Below, one piece after another: positions 33,650-41,123 of a DNA stretch of 64,000 nucleotides (position 1 is the stretch's first letter; each line of letters starts with the position of its first letter). The notes beneath the pieces were generated by a model. The model ran no database searches. It was not told where the DNA came from and saw only the letters and a program-made list of their open reading frames with translations. Origin of the DNA: Anaerolineae bacterium (lineage in GTDB: Bacteria > Chloroflexota > Anaerolineae > Caldilineales > Caldilineaceae); NCBI GenBank assembly GCA_030432295.1, contig JAUIHI010000033.1, positions 1 to 64,000 on the forward strand. Direction: 5' to 3'. The translations under genes were made by a program, and so were the position numbers.

Positions 33650-34432
33650 ATGAGCTATCTCCCCAACTTTGATTTGACCGATAAAGTAGCGGTTATCACC
33701 GGCGCATCCCGGGGCATCGGCGAGTCGATTGCTCGTACTTATGCCGCGGCCGGGGCAGCAGTGGTTCTGGGCAGCCGTAAACAGGCAGGGCTGGATGGCG
33801 TGGCTGCTGCCATCCGCGCCGAAGGGGGACAGGCCCTGGCCCTGGCCGCGCACACCGGCGACAGCGAAGCCGTACAGGCACTGGTCCAGGCCGCCACCGA
33901 TGAATTTGGTGGGGTGGACATTCTCGTCAACAACGCGGCCACCAATCCCCACTTTGGGCCGATTCTGACCGCCGAAGAGAGCCATTGGGCCAAGATTCTG
34001 GATGTGAATGTAGTAGGCTACTTTCGTATGGCAAAGGCTGCTGCGTCCGCAATGGAAAAGCGGGGGGGCGGCTCGATTGTCAATCTGGCCTCGATTGCGG
34101 GCAAGCGTCCCCAGCCGGGGATGGGCGTCTACTCTGTCAGCAAAGCCGCGGTGTTGATGCTGACCGAAGTCCTGGCCGCGGAACTGGCCGAGTCCAACAT
34201 TCGGGTCAATGCAATTGCGCCGGGTTTTGTCAAAACTGCCTTCAGCAGTGCCATCTGGCAGAACCCCCAACTCTACGGTTCAGTGATGCGCATCGTGCCC
34301 CAGCAGCGCATGGCCGAACCGGAAGAACTGACCGGCATCGCCCTCTACCTGGCCTCCGACGCCAGCAGCTTCACAACTGGCGCGACGTTCCTCATCGACG
34401 GCGGTCAGTATGTGGATGCCGGTATGGGATAA
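33650..34432 (+). CDS. Short-chain dehydrogenase/reductase (FabG-like)
   Basis: 260 residues from ATG 33650, which has AGGAG eight bases upstream. It is a classical SDR using NAD(P)H: glycine motif [26 protein letters not shown], catalytic Ser in [13 protein letters not shown], and Tyr-x-x-x-Lys in [10 protein letters not shown]. The C-terminal [16 protein letters not shown] and [15 protein letters not shown] complete the fold. It is likely to act on an acyl or hydroxyacyl intermediate, because an acyl-CoA dehydrogenase and a phosphotransferase of the FadE36/ACAD10 type follow on the same strand, a grouping seen in branched-chain or aromatic acyl-CoA catabolism. The exact substrate is unknown. 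A 52-base perfect palindrome starts at its stop codon. Confidence 0.88.
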   Translation: MSYLPNFDLTDKVAVITGASRGIGESIARTYAAAGAAVVLGSRKQAGLDGVAAAIRAEGGQALALAAHTGDSEAVQALVQAATDEFGGVDILVNNAATNPHFGPILTAEESHWAKILDVNVVGYFRMAKAAASAMEKRGGGSIVNLASIAGKRPQPGMGVYSVSKAAVLMLTEVLAAELAESNIRVNAIAPGFVKTAFSSAIWQNPQLYGSVMRIVPQQRMAEPEELTGIALYLASDASSFTTGATFLIDGGQYVDAGMG

Positions 34433-34482
34433 TGAGATGCTGAGATGCTGGGGTTCGAACCCCAGCATCTCAGCATCTCATT
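34431..34482. repeat. 52-base perfect palindrome at the SDR stop codon
   Basis: The 26-base left half (AATGAGATGCTGAGATGCTG then GGGTTC) is exactly complementary to the right half, centred on TTCGAA, and begins at the last two bases of the SDR stop codon. The unit GATGCTGAGATGCTG is related to the repeat at 60744-60782 (GATGCTGGGATGCTG). It may form the 3' hairpin of the SDR transcript. Confidence 0.9.
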
Positions 34483-34515
34483 ACCTTTTTGACAATAACC
34501 AACGCCTCCAAACGA

Positions 34516-35712
34516 ATGGATACCCCACCAATGACAACTGATATTCTAACCGAACTTCTGCCCCGCATCCGCAGCTTTATCGACAGCGAAGTGATTCCAC
34601 TGGAAGCCGCGTTTCTTAGCAAACCCTGGCACGAACTGGAGCCGACATTGGAGGCCAAGCGCCAGATGGTGCGGGACGCGGGTCTGTGGGGGCTGGCTTT
34701 GCCCGCGGAAGTCGGGGGCCAGGGCTTGACGCTGGCCGAGTTTGGCCGAGTGAGCGAGGAACTGGGCCGCACACCCCTGGGCCACTACACCTTCAACTGC
34801 CAGGCTCCAGACATCGGCAACAGCGAACTGCTCCTCCAATTTGGCAGCCAGGAGCAGAAGGATCGCTGGCTGATGCCGCTTGTGCGGGGAGAAATTCGCT
34901 CCTGCTTCTCCATGACCGAGCCGGAGCACGCGGGAAGCAACCCCACTTGGATGAGTACGACTGCCGTACGCGAAGGCGACGAGTACGTCATCAACGGCCA
35001 CAAATGGTACACAACCGCCGCGGACGGTGCGACCTTTGCCATTGTGATGGCTGTGACCAACCCGGAAGCGGAGAGCCGTCACCAGCGGGCCAGCCAGATA
35101 ATTGTTCCGCTGGATACCCCCGGCTTTACACGCGTGCGCAACATCGCAGTGATGGGCGAGAGCGGCGAAGGCTGGCCCACCCATGCCGAAGTGACCTACG
35201 AAAATGTGCGGGTTCCTGTCAGCAACCGTATCGGCGACGAGGGTGCGGGCTTTGCTCTGGCCCAACAGCGGCTGGGGCCAGGCCGCATCCACCACTGCAT
35301 GCGCTGGATTGGCATCTGTGAGCGGGCTTTCGATATAATGTGCAGCCACGCGGCCCACCGCCAGGTTGCCCCCGGCCGCACCCTGGGCGAGCAGGGGATT
35401 GTCCAGGCCTGGATCGCTGAGAGCCGGGCCGAGATCAACGCTTCTCGGCTGCTGGTATTGGAGACCGCCCGTAAGATCGACGAGGAGGGTTCCTACGCAG
35501 CCAGGGACGAGATTTCGCTAATCAAATTCTATGTGGCTGGTGTCATCAATCAGGTGCTGGATCGGGCGCTGCAAGCTCTCGGCGGCCTGGGCATGAGCGA
35601 CGACACCCCCATCGCCTGGTGGTATCGCCACGAGCGGGCCGCCCGCATCTACGACGGCCCGGATGAGGTCCACAAAATCAGTGTGGCCCGGCGGATTTTG
35701 AAGAGGTATTAG
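34516..35712 (+). CDS. Acyl-CoA dehydrogenase (ACAD10/11-like)
   Basis: 398 residues from ATG 34516 (ATG 34531 is equally possible). It is an FAD-dependent enzyme that oxidises acyl-CoA to the enoyl-CoA. Family landmarks: LWGLALPAEVGGQGLTLAEF, CFSMTEPEHAGSNPT (FAD/substrate signature), YVINGHKWYTTAADGATF, GPGRIHHCMRWIG, QALGGLGMSDDTPIAWWYR, and the C-terminal ARIYDGPDEVHKISVARR, the E-G-x-x-E-like catalytic region. Length is normal. It lies between an SDR and a predicted phosphotransferase that often accompanies ACAD10-like enzymes acting on hydroxy-acyl substrates. Coupling of the three is inferred from order only. Confidence 0.92.
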   Translation: MDTPPMTTDILTELLPRIRSFIDSEVIPLEAAFLSKPWHELEPTLEAKRQMVRDAGLWGLALPAEVGGQGLTLAEFGRVSEELGRTPLGHYTFNCQAPDIGNSELLLQFGSQEQKDRWLMPLVRGEIRSCFSMTEPEHAGSNPTWMSTTAVREGDEYVINGHKWYTTAADGATFAIVMAVTNPEAESRHQRASQIIVPLDTPGFTRVRNIAVMGESGEGWPTHAEVTYENVRVPVSNRIGDEGAGFALAQQRLGPGRIHHCMRWIGICERAFDIMCSHAAHRQVAPGRTLGEQGIVQAWIAESRAEINASRLLVLETARKIDEEGSYAARDEISLIKFYVAGVINQVLDRALQALGGLGMSDDTPIAWWYRHERAARIYDGPDEVHKISVARRILKRY

Positions 35713-35729
35713 AGATTGGGCAGGAACCC

Positions 35730-35803
35730 AACCACGAAGACACAAAGACACAAAGGAAAAGCAAAGATTTGTTTTTCTTCGTGCTTTTGTGTCTTCGTGG
35801 TTT
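35730..35803. repeat. Inverted repeat between the acyl-CoA dehydrogenase and phosphotransferase genes
   Basis: AACCACGAAGACACAAA (35730-35746) pairs exactly with the arm ending CTTCGTGGTT at 35786-35802, across about 40 bases. The spacer also has tandem CACAAAG. This unit resembles other purine-rich spacer repeats here. Confidence 0.75.
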
Positions 35804-35823
35804 GATTTGGAGCGGATATATTG

Positions 35824-36873
35824 GTGACGACAGATACAATCCCCGTGAGGGAAGACGAACAGATTGACGCTGAGCGGGTAGCCGACTTCCTGCGTGGGAA
35901 GTTGCCCGGCAGCGAGCAGCCCCTGACTGTGCGCCAGTTCGGCGGCGGCGCGGCCAATCTCACCTATCACCTGGACTACGGCAGCCACGAATACGTCCTG
36001 CGCCGCCCGCCCCTGGGACCGGTGGCCCCTTCGGCCCACGATATGGCCCGGGAATCGAAGGTGCTCTCAGCGCTCTGGCGGGCCTACCCCTACGCGCCCC
36101 GGGCATTTCTCTTTTCCGATGACGCGTCGATTGTGGGCGCGCCCTTTTTTGTGATGGAGCGCCGTCACGGAGTAGTCGTGCGCAAAGGCATCCCCGATTT
36201 CTACGCCATCTTCCCCGACGCGCCCCGACGGATGAGCGAAGCCCTGGTGGATGCGCTGGCCGATCTCCACGCTGTGGACTACAGCGCCATCGGTCTGGCC
36301 GATCTGGGCAAACCGGCGGGCTTTATCCGCCGTCAGATTGAGGGCTGGTGGCGGCGCTGGCAGGCCACAGAACTGCCAGAGAACCCCGCAATGAGTGCAG
36401 TCCACGACTGGCTGCTGGCAAACCAGCCAGCGGAAGGCCCGGCGTCGCTGATCCACAACGACTACAAACTGGACAATGTGATGCTGGCCGCGGGCGATCC
36501 GGGCCGTCTCGTCGCCATCTTCGATTGGGATATGTCTACCCTGGGCGATCCCCTCTCGGACTTGGGCGCACTCCTGGCTTACTGGAGCCAGCCCGACGAC
36601 CCACCCCACTTCCAGGCCCTGGCGATGATGCCTATCCAGCCCGGTTTTCTGCGCCGGGAGGAGTTGGTGGCGCGCTACGCAGCCCGCAGCGGACGGGATG
36701 TGTCGAACATTGCCTTCTATCACAGCCTCAGCCTCTACCGGGTGGTGGTGATTATCGCCCAGATTTATGTGCGCTTTGTACGGGGGCAGACCCAGGACGA
36801 GCGCTTCGCCGCCTTTGGCCCGGTCATTCCCGCCACGGCCCAGGCTGCGTTGGATGTGGCGATGGGCGTATAA
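35824..36873 (+). CDS. Phosphotransferase family protein (FadE36/ACAD10 N-domain type)
   Basis: 349 residues from GTG 35824 (TTG 35821 is also possible; GGAG lies just upstream). It is an aminoglycoside-phosphotransferase-fold protein of the type fused to or paired with acyl-CoA dehydrogenases, thought to phosphorylate a hydroxy-acyl-CoA. Motifs: QFGGGAANLTYHLDYGSHEYVLRRPP (ATP loop and lysine-equivalent region), SLIHNDYKLDNVMLAAGDP (catalytic H-x-D-x-x-x-x-N) and VAIFDWDMSTLGDPLSDLGALLAYW (metal Asp). The position directly after an acyl-CoA dehydrogenase strengthens the assignment. An antibiotic-resistance role is unlikely. Confidence 0.88.
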   Translation: MTTDTIPVREDEQIDAERVADFLRGKLPGSEQPLTVRQFGGGAANLTYHLDYGSHEYVLRRPPLGPVAPSAHDMARESKVLSALWRAYPYAPRAFLFSDDASIVGAPFFVMERRHGVVVRKGIPDFYAIFPDAPRRMSEALVDALADLHAVDYSAIGLADLGKPAGFIRRQIEGWWRRWQATELPENPAMSAVHDWLLANQPAEGPASLIHNDYKLDNVMLAAGDPGRLVAIFDWDMSTLGDPLSDLGALLAYWSQPDDPPHFQALAMMPIQPGFLRREELVARYAARSGRDVSNIAFYHSLSLYRVVVIIAQIYVRFVRGQTQDERFAAFGPVIPATAQAALDVAMGV

Positions 36874-36910
36874 ACGGAAAAGTGACAACTGTAAAATCGA
36901 GGAGGGTCAA

Positions 36911-37465
36911 ATGACAATCAAATGTTCAGTCTACATTGCAGCGAGCATCGATGGGTTTATTGCCAGACTCGGAGGCGAGATCGACTGGCTGCTCCGGCCC
37001 GAATACACCCCCACTGAAATGCGGGGGTTGAGTTTCGACGATTTTATCTCTACCGTCGATGCAATAGTGATGGGGCGTCATAGCTACGAAAAGGTTCTCT
37101 CTTTCGACAGTTGGCCCTATGAAAAGACGCCGGTTGTGGTGCTTTCCAGCAGTGGGGTGACGGTCCCAGCCCATTTGTCGGGGAAAGTACGCGTGGAAGC
37201 GGGCACGCCGTGGGAGATTGTGGCGCGGCTGGCTGCCGAGGGCAAGAAGCATCTCTACATCGATGGCGGTGTCACCATTCAGCGCTTTCTGGCCGCGGGA
37301 CTGATCGACGAAATCACCATCACCCAAATTCCTATTCTGCTCGGCGCGGGCATTCCCCTCTTCAGCGCAGAAGGCAGCGAGCACCCCCTGCGGCTGATCG
37401 ACTCCGCTGCTTCGGACAACGGCTTTGTCCAGGTGCGCTATGCAGTGCAGGCCGCGAGCGACTGA
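36911..37465 (+). CDS. Dihydrofolate-reductase-family protein (RibD C-terminal type)
   Basis: 184 residues from ATG 36911 with GGAGGG upstream. RibD_C-fold reductase: VYIAASIDGFIARLGGEIDWL at the start, DAIVMGRHSYEKVLSF, TPVVVLSS, KKHLYIDGGVTIQRFLAAGLIDEITITQIPILLGAGIPLF. This stand-alone group (YyaP/YwjB type) is usually described as a dihydrofolate reductase-like NADPH reductase of unknown substrate. Common in accessory gene clusters; its neighbours (an acyl-CoA cluster upstream and a broken phosphotransferase downstream) give no pathway. Confidence 0.85.
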   Translation: MTIKCSVYIAASIDGFIARLGGEIDWLLRPEYTPTEMRGLSFDDFISTVDAIVMGRHSYEKVLSFDSWPYEKTPVVVLSSSGVTVPAHLSGKVRVEAGTPWEIVARLAAEGKKHLYIDGGVTIQRFLAAGLIDEITITQIPILLGAGIPLFSAEGSEHPLRLIDSAASDNGFVQVRYAVQAASD

Positions 37466-37487
37466 AAGGTTGTTGTTGATCTTCCCT

Positions 37488-38293
37488 ATGTCTGAAAACG
37501 AAATTCTGCTGTCTGGAGGGAATGTTAATACGGGCGTCGTCCGTGTGGGCAACACCGTGCGTCGGGCAATGACACCTGCCAGCCCAACGATCCACCGGCT
37601 GCTGTTGCATTTGGAGGCAAAGGGCTTTGCTGGAAGTCCGCGCTTTCTGGGCGTGGACCGAAAAGGGCGGGAGAAGCTCTCCTTTCTGGAAGGTGAAACC
37701 GGCATTCCCCCGGCCATCTGGCAGAGCGACGAACCGCTGATCGCCGGGGCCAAATTGCTCAGGCGCTATCACGACGCTACCCTTGACTTCGTACAATCGG
37801 ATGCCGATGTGTGGGCAGAACGCGCTACCGAAGACAAACGCCAGGAAGTGATCTGTCACAACGACTTTGCGCCCTACAATTTTGTCTACGCGACTGGCCT
37901 GCCCTGGGGGGTGATCGATTTTGATCTGGCCGGTCCCGGTCCCCGCGCTTGCGGGATGTGGCCTATGCTGCGTACTGGATGGTTCCCCTCTCTTTCAACA
38001 GCGAAGAGCAAAAGGGATTTGCCGAGGCCGATCTGGGCAATGGAAGCTATCGGTGTCGGCTGTTTTGCAGCACCTACGGCATTTCCATTACAGACGCGCT
38101 TTTCGAGATGATCGAAGAAGTACTGGTTTTGATGGGTGACGAAAAAGAGATGCGTCGACTACTGGGCAGTGCTGCCGCGGCAAAGCTCAAAGCCGATGGA
38201 CATCTGGTCCACTGGCGACGAGAAGCGTCGGCGTTCGCACGCTTTCGGCCACAGATCGAAGCGAATCTCCTGGGGCCGTGTGGGCCTGGCTAA
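37488..38293 (+). pseudogene. Aminoglycoside-phosphotransferase-like gene broken by a frameshift
   Basis: Frame 1 from ATG 37488 reads an APH-fold protein: GNTVRRAMTPASPTIHRLLL, KLSFLEGETGIPP, EVICHNDFAPYNFVYATG (catalytic H-x-D-x-x-x-x-N) and VIDFDLAGPGPR. It then breaks. At about 37943-37949 the reading continues in another frame as LRDVAYAAYWMVPLSF and on to the TAA at 38291-38293. The family pattern D-F-D-x-A-G-P-G-P-R-L-x-D-V-A-Y makes the join obvious. Removing one GC of the CCCCGCGCTTGC stretch restores a single frame of about 268 codons. Either a real 2-base duplication or an assembly error explains it. Uninterrupted, the protein would be a small-molecule phosphotransferase. Confidence 0.85.
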
Positions 38294-39210
38294 ATCAAAG
38301 CCCCTTCTCTCCCACTCAAATAGGCCACCAGCACGCCACCAGCAAAGCTGATCCGGGCAACACCACCGCTAACTTCCACGGACGCCAGGGATGCCGACGG
38401 TTCCCACCCTAACGCAGTGGAGAGACGCCACTCTGCCCCATCAACCGTCACCGAATAGTCGATCCCCCACTCCGCTGTTCCCCGCATAAAATTGAAGGCC
38501 CGGCGGGCCGTCCATCCGCTGTCCAGCCTGAAGTCGTCTAGGGTCGGCGACGTCTGATAGCTGCCGCCCGCTGGCTGGGGACGCCGTTCTACCGACCCGT
38601 CGGCCAGTTGCCCCAACACCTGGGCCAACAGATCGCCGCCAGCCGCCGCGCAGCGGGCATCCGCCTCGCCGCCGGAAATGCCATCGGGCAGGACAACCGT
38701 GCGCTGCCCTGCGATGTCGCCCGTGTCCAGCCCCGCATCCATCCAATGCACTGTGACACCCACCGGGTTGACGCCAGCCCGAAATTGCCAGAAAAGGGGT
38801 TCTGGCCCGCGGAAGTGGGGCAGCAGCGATGGGTGCACATTCAGAAATCCGTGGCGGGGCAGGGCCAGCAGGCGGGCGGGGATGATGCGGTCGAAGCAGG
38901 CCACGCAGGCCACATCCGGCGCGAGGGTGCGGAGCAGTTCGGCCAGCGCGGATGCCCGCAACGGGCCGGATTCGTGTACGGGAATCCCCGCGTCCCAGGC
39001 CAGATGCAGTGCGTTCGGTTCGATGAATGTGTCTAGCAGGGGCAGTGATAGCGGGTCGGTGTCGCACGGCGGCGGCGGCAAAAGGGGGCGCAATACCGGT
39101 CCAGAGAGCAGCAGCCCGCAGACCTCCAAACCCGCGGTCAGCAGCCGTTCCAGCACAATCCGCGTAAATTGTCCCTGCATTCCCAGAAAGAGAACCCGTG
39201 TAGGCGGCAT
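38290..39210 (-). CDS. Formyltransferase-family protein (Fmt-like, stand-alone)
   Basis: 306 residues from ATG 39210 (GTG 39222 possible, but a consensus promoter for the opposite gene overlaps it). The formyl-transferase core is visible: TRVLFLGMQGQFTRIVLERL, PDVACVACFDRIIPARLLAL, HGFLNVHPSLLPHFRGPEPLF (catalytic Asn-x-His) and GVTVHWMDAGLDTGDIAGQ (catalytic Asp). It lacks the usual Fmt N-terminal folate loop order and the typical C-terminal OB domain, although a short C-terminal beta-rich part is present. It may formylate a sugar nucleotide or other amine instead of Met-tRNA. It is convergent with and overlaps the broken phosphotransferase by 4 bases. Confidence 0.75.
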   Translation of the reverse strand: MPPTRVLFLGMQGQFTRIVLERLLTAGLEVCGLLLSGPVLRPLLPPPPCDTDPLSLPLLDTFIEPNALHLAWDAGIPVHESGPLRASALAELLRTLAPDVACVACFDRIIPARLLALPRHGFLNVHPSLLPHFRGPEPLFWQFRAGVNPVGVTVHWMDAGLDTGDIAGQRTVVLPDGISGGEADARCAAAGGDLLAQVLGQLADGSVERRPQPAGGSYQTSPTLDDFRLDSGWTARRAFNFMRGTAEWGIDYSVTVDGAEWRLSTALGWEPSASLASVEVSGGVARISFAGGVLVAYLSGREGALI

Positions 39211-39215
39211 AGGCT

Positions 39216-39245
39216 TTGACACCCGCTTTGCTTAGGGGCTATAAT
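39216..39245 (+). promoter_or_regulatory. yggX: Consensus sigma70 promoter of yggX
   Basis: TTGACA at 39216-39221 and TATAAT at 39240-39245 both match the consensus fully, with an 18-base spacer. The start is expected near 39252, leaving a leader of about 88 bases that contains a strong inverted repeat (39260-39324). Confidence 0.85.
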
Positions 39246-39259
39246 CGAGCGAAAGATTG

Positions 39260-39324
39260 TAAGTGCGGTTTCTAACCGCACATCTGTCAAATGTCCCGAA
39301 TGTGCGGTTAGAAACCGCACCTAC
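39260..39324. repeat. Inverted repeat in the yggX leader
   Basis: GTGCGGTTTCTAACCGCAC (39263-39281) and its exact reverse complement (39302-39320) face each other, and each arm is itself nearly palindromic. It lies between the promoter and the Shine-Dalgarno of yggX, so the mRNA would carry strong structure in its leader. Confidence 0.85.
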
Positions 39325-39339
39325 ATAAGGAGCAGTCAG

Positions 39340-39669
39340 ATGGCCCGTATGGTGCAGTGTGTCAAAATTGGACAGGAATTGCCCGCCCTGGAACGCCAAC
39401 CCTATGGCGGTGAGCTGGGCAAGCGCATCTTCGAGAACGTCTCCCAACAGGGCTGGGATATGTGGATGCAATACTCTGTCGTCCTCATCAACCACTACGG
39501 GCTGAGTCTGGGCGATCCCCAGGCCCGCCAGTTTTTGGAAGAGCAGATGGAAGAGTTCTTCTTTGGCGAAGGCGCACAGATGCCCGAAGGCTGGACCCCG
39601 GAAGGGGAAGGCGACGGCGCTCCCGCTGGGAAAGGCGCACCCGCTGCCAAAGCGCCCCGGCGGAAGTAA
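39340..39669 (+). CDS. yggX: Probable Fe(2+)-trafficking/oxidative damage protection protein
   Basis: 109 residues. AAGGAG lies 8 bases before the ATG. The YggX pattern is clear in the first 80 residues: MVQCVKIGQELPALERQPY, GELGKRIFENVSQQGWDMWM, SVVLINHYGLSLGDPQARQFL and EEQMEEFFFGEG. YggX protects iron-sulfur enzymes and is thought to hold labile iron in the cytoplasm. The last 30 residues form an Ala/Pro/Lys-rich extension (EGDGAPAGKGAPAAKAPRRK) not typical of the enterobacterial protein. It is transcribed alone from a consensus promoter. Confidence 0.88.
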   Translation: MARMVQCVKIGQELPALERQPYGGELGKRIFENVSQQGWDMWMQYSVVLINHYGLSLGDPQARQFLEEQMEEFFFGEGAQMPEGWTPEGEGDGAPAGKGAPAAKAPRRK

Positions 39670-39773
39670 AGGAAAGGAAGTTACCAGTAATCAGTGCCTC
39701 GACGAGACCCACAGGACTAGCGACGCCGGTTGAGCCTGTCGAAACCCAGGAGCGGTTCTACGAGACCAACTGT
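39670..39773. repeat. Spacer with known-type interspersed repeat
   Basis: It contains GGTTGAGCCTGTCGAAACC (39729-39747) and, at the right edge, TTCACTGATGACTGATAAC. A related unit, CCTGAGCCTGTCGAAGG, lies inside the next gene at about 40668-40684. No gene is supported. Confidence 0.65.
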
Positions 39774-41123
39774 TCACTGATGACTGATAACCCCCAGCCG
39801 AATCTCCGGCAGAATCTCGAAACGTAGCTCCGCGTGGGCCGCACGCAGGCTCGCCTCCACCGCTTCCGGGCTGTCGCCCGCCGCGAAGATAAAGCCGAGA
39901 TAGGCATCGCCTTCGGGCAGGGGCACAAGCGGATAGTTCATCTGGGCCGTGATCTGGACATCTTCGATGCCGGGCACGGCCTTTGCTTTGTCCACCCCGT
40001 GAACGCAGCGCAGAATCCCTGCCTCTGGGATCGGAATCATCATCACCCCGCCTGACTGCCCTTCCCGGGTCAGCCCCTCCAAAGAAAGCCCCGTGGCCTG
40101 GCGCAGGATCAACTCCTCCAACGAAGCGTCTGTGCCAAAGCGCAGGGTGCGGGAGCAAAGCCCGCCGATGGAGCGCCCGGCGATCTCCACAATCCACGCG
40201 CCGCCGTCGTTGATGCGCAGTTCCGCGTGGATCGGCCCCATCTCCAGCCCCAAGGCACGGGCGGCCTGGGCTGTGGTCGCCGCGATATCCGCCTGCACAG
40301 CTTCGGGCAGCCGGGACGGGGTGACGTAAATTGTCTCCTCGAAGAACGGCCCTTCCAGCGGGTCTGGCTTGTCGAAGAGGGCCAACACCTGCAACTCGCC
40401 CCCATCCAGAATCCCTTCCAGGGCCACCTCCACGCCGGGCATATACTCTTCCACCAGAAAGTGGCGACCCGGCCCGATCAGTTGCACCAGTCGGTTGGCT
40501 GCGGACAGAAGTTCGTTCCGGTCGTTGGCCCGAATCACCCCCCGGCTGCCGTTCAGGTCCTCCGGCTTGACCACACAGGGGTAGCCGATTTCGGCTTCCA
40601 CAACTGGCACAACCGCAGCAATTGCTCCCTCCCCTGGAACGGGGCGGTGTCCTGAGCCTGCGATGTCCTGAGCCTGTCGAAGGGTCGAGGGGGAGGGTTG
40701 GGGTGGGGGTATAAAGAAGCGTCGAAAGCGGGGGGAGAGAACGCCCCCGGCAGAGAGAAGCTGGCGCATTCGAAATTTGTTGCGAGCCGCGTCGGCAGCC
40801 GCGGCCGCGTTGTGGGGCAGGCCGAGAATCTGGCTGGTGCGGGCGGCCAGAAACGCGCCGCTGTCGTCCAGGGAGAGGATGGCCTGGACCGGGCGCTGGG
40901 CGAGCGTCTCCACAAGCTGCTGGCTGGATTGCTCCACAGCGGTGAAGTCCACGCCCAGACGAAATTTCCAATAATCGGACAATTCCGAAGGCATATCCAC
41001 CGCGCTGATGGCTTCAATGCCGAGACGTTTGGCCGCTTCCACAAAGGCTGCGGTGCGATAGCTGTGGGGAGTGGTGAGCAGCAGGACCCGGCGGGTTGGT
41101 TCGGCAGAGGCTTCAGTCGTCAT
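39774..41123 (-). CDS. ATP-grasp domain ligase
   Basis: 449 residues from ATG 41123, overlapping the stop of the upstream gene. The ATP-grasp fold is seen in LPHNAAAAADAARNKFRMRQLL, YPCVVKPEDLNGSRGVIRA (ATP lysine), HFLVEEYMPGVEVALEGIL, GPIHAELRINDGGAWIVEIAGRSIGG (metal Glu and Asn-equivalent), and the C-terminal MNYPLVPLPEGDAYLGFIFA. This arrangement is typical of carboxylate-amine/thiol ligases (L-amino-acid ligase type); the substrate is unknown. Residues about 138-165 (PPPQPSPSTLRQAQDIAG, then HRPVPGEGA) are encoded by an interspersed repeat. The C-terminal G-V-I-S-H-Q also lies in repeat-like DNA, so the original end is uncertain. Confidence 0.82.
   Translation of the reverse strand: MTTEASAEPTRRVLLLTTPHSYRTAAFVEAAKRLGIEAISAVDMPSELSDYWKFRLGVDFTAVEQSSQQLVETLAQRPVQAILSLDDSGAFLAARTSQILGLPHNAAAAADAARNKFRMRQLLSAGGVLSPRFRRFFIPPPQPSPSTLRQAQDIAGSGHRPVPGEGAIAAVVPVVEAEIGYPCVVKPEDLNGSRGVIRANDRNELLSAANRLVQLIGPGRHFLVEEYMPGVEVALEGILDGGELQVLALFDKPDPLEGPFFEETIYVTPSRLPEAVQADIAATTAQAARALGLEMGPIHAELRINDGGAWIVEIAGRSIGGLCSRTLRFGTDASLEELILRQATGLSLEGLTREGQSGGVMMIPIPEAGILRCVHGVDKAKAVPGIEDVQITAQMNYPLVPLPEGDAYLGFIFAAGDSPEAVEASLRAAHAELRFEILPEIRLGVISHQ
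40626..40710. repeat. Interspersed repeat inserted in frame in the ATP-grasp gene
   Basis: It contains GTCCTGAGCCTG repeated directly at 16-base spacing (about 40648-40677) and the unit CCTGAGCCTGTCGAAGG, followed by a GGGGGAGGGTTGGGG run. Flanking C/T- and G-rich strings can pair. The frame stays open through it. Confidence 0.7.

Noticed and set aside
34750-37000. Antibiotic resistance reading of the phosphotransferase at 35824
   Set aside because: Sequence and adjacency to an acyl-CoA dehydrogenase fit the FadE36/ACAD10-associated type.
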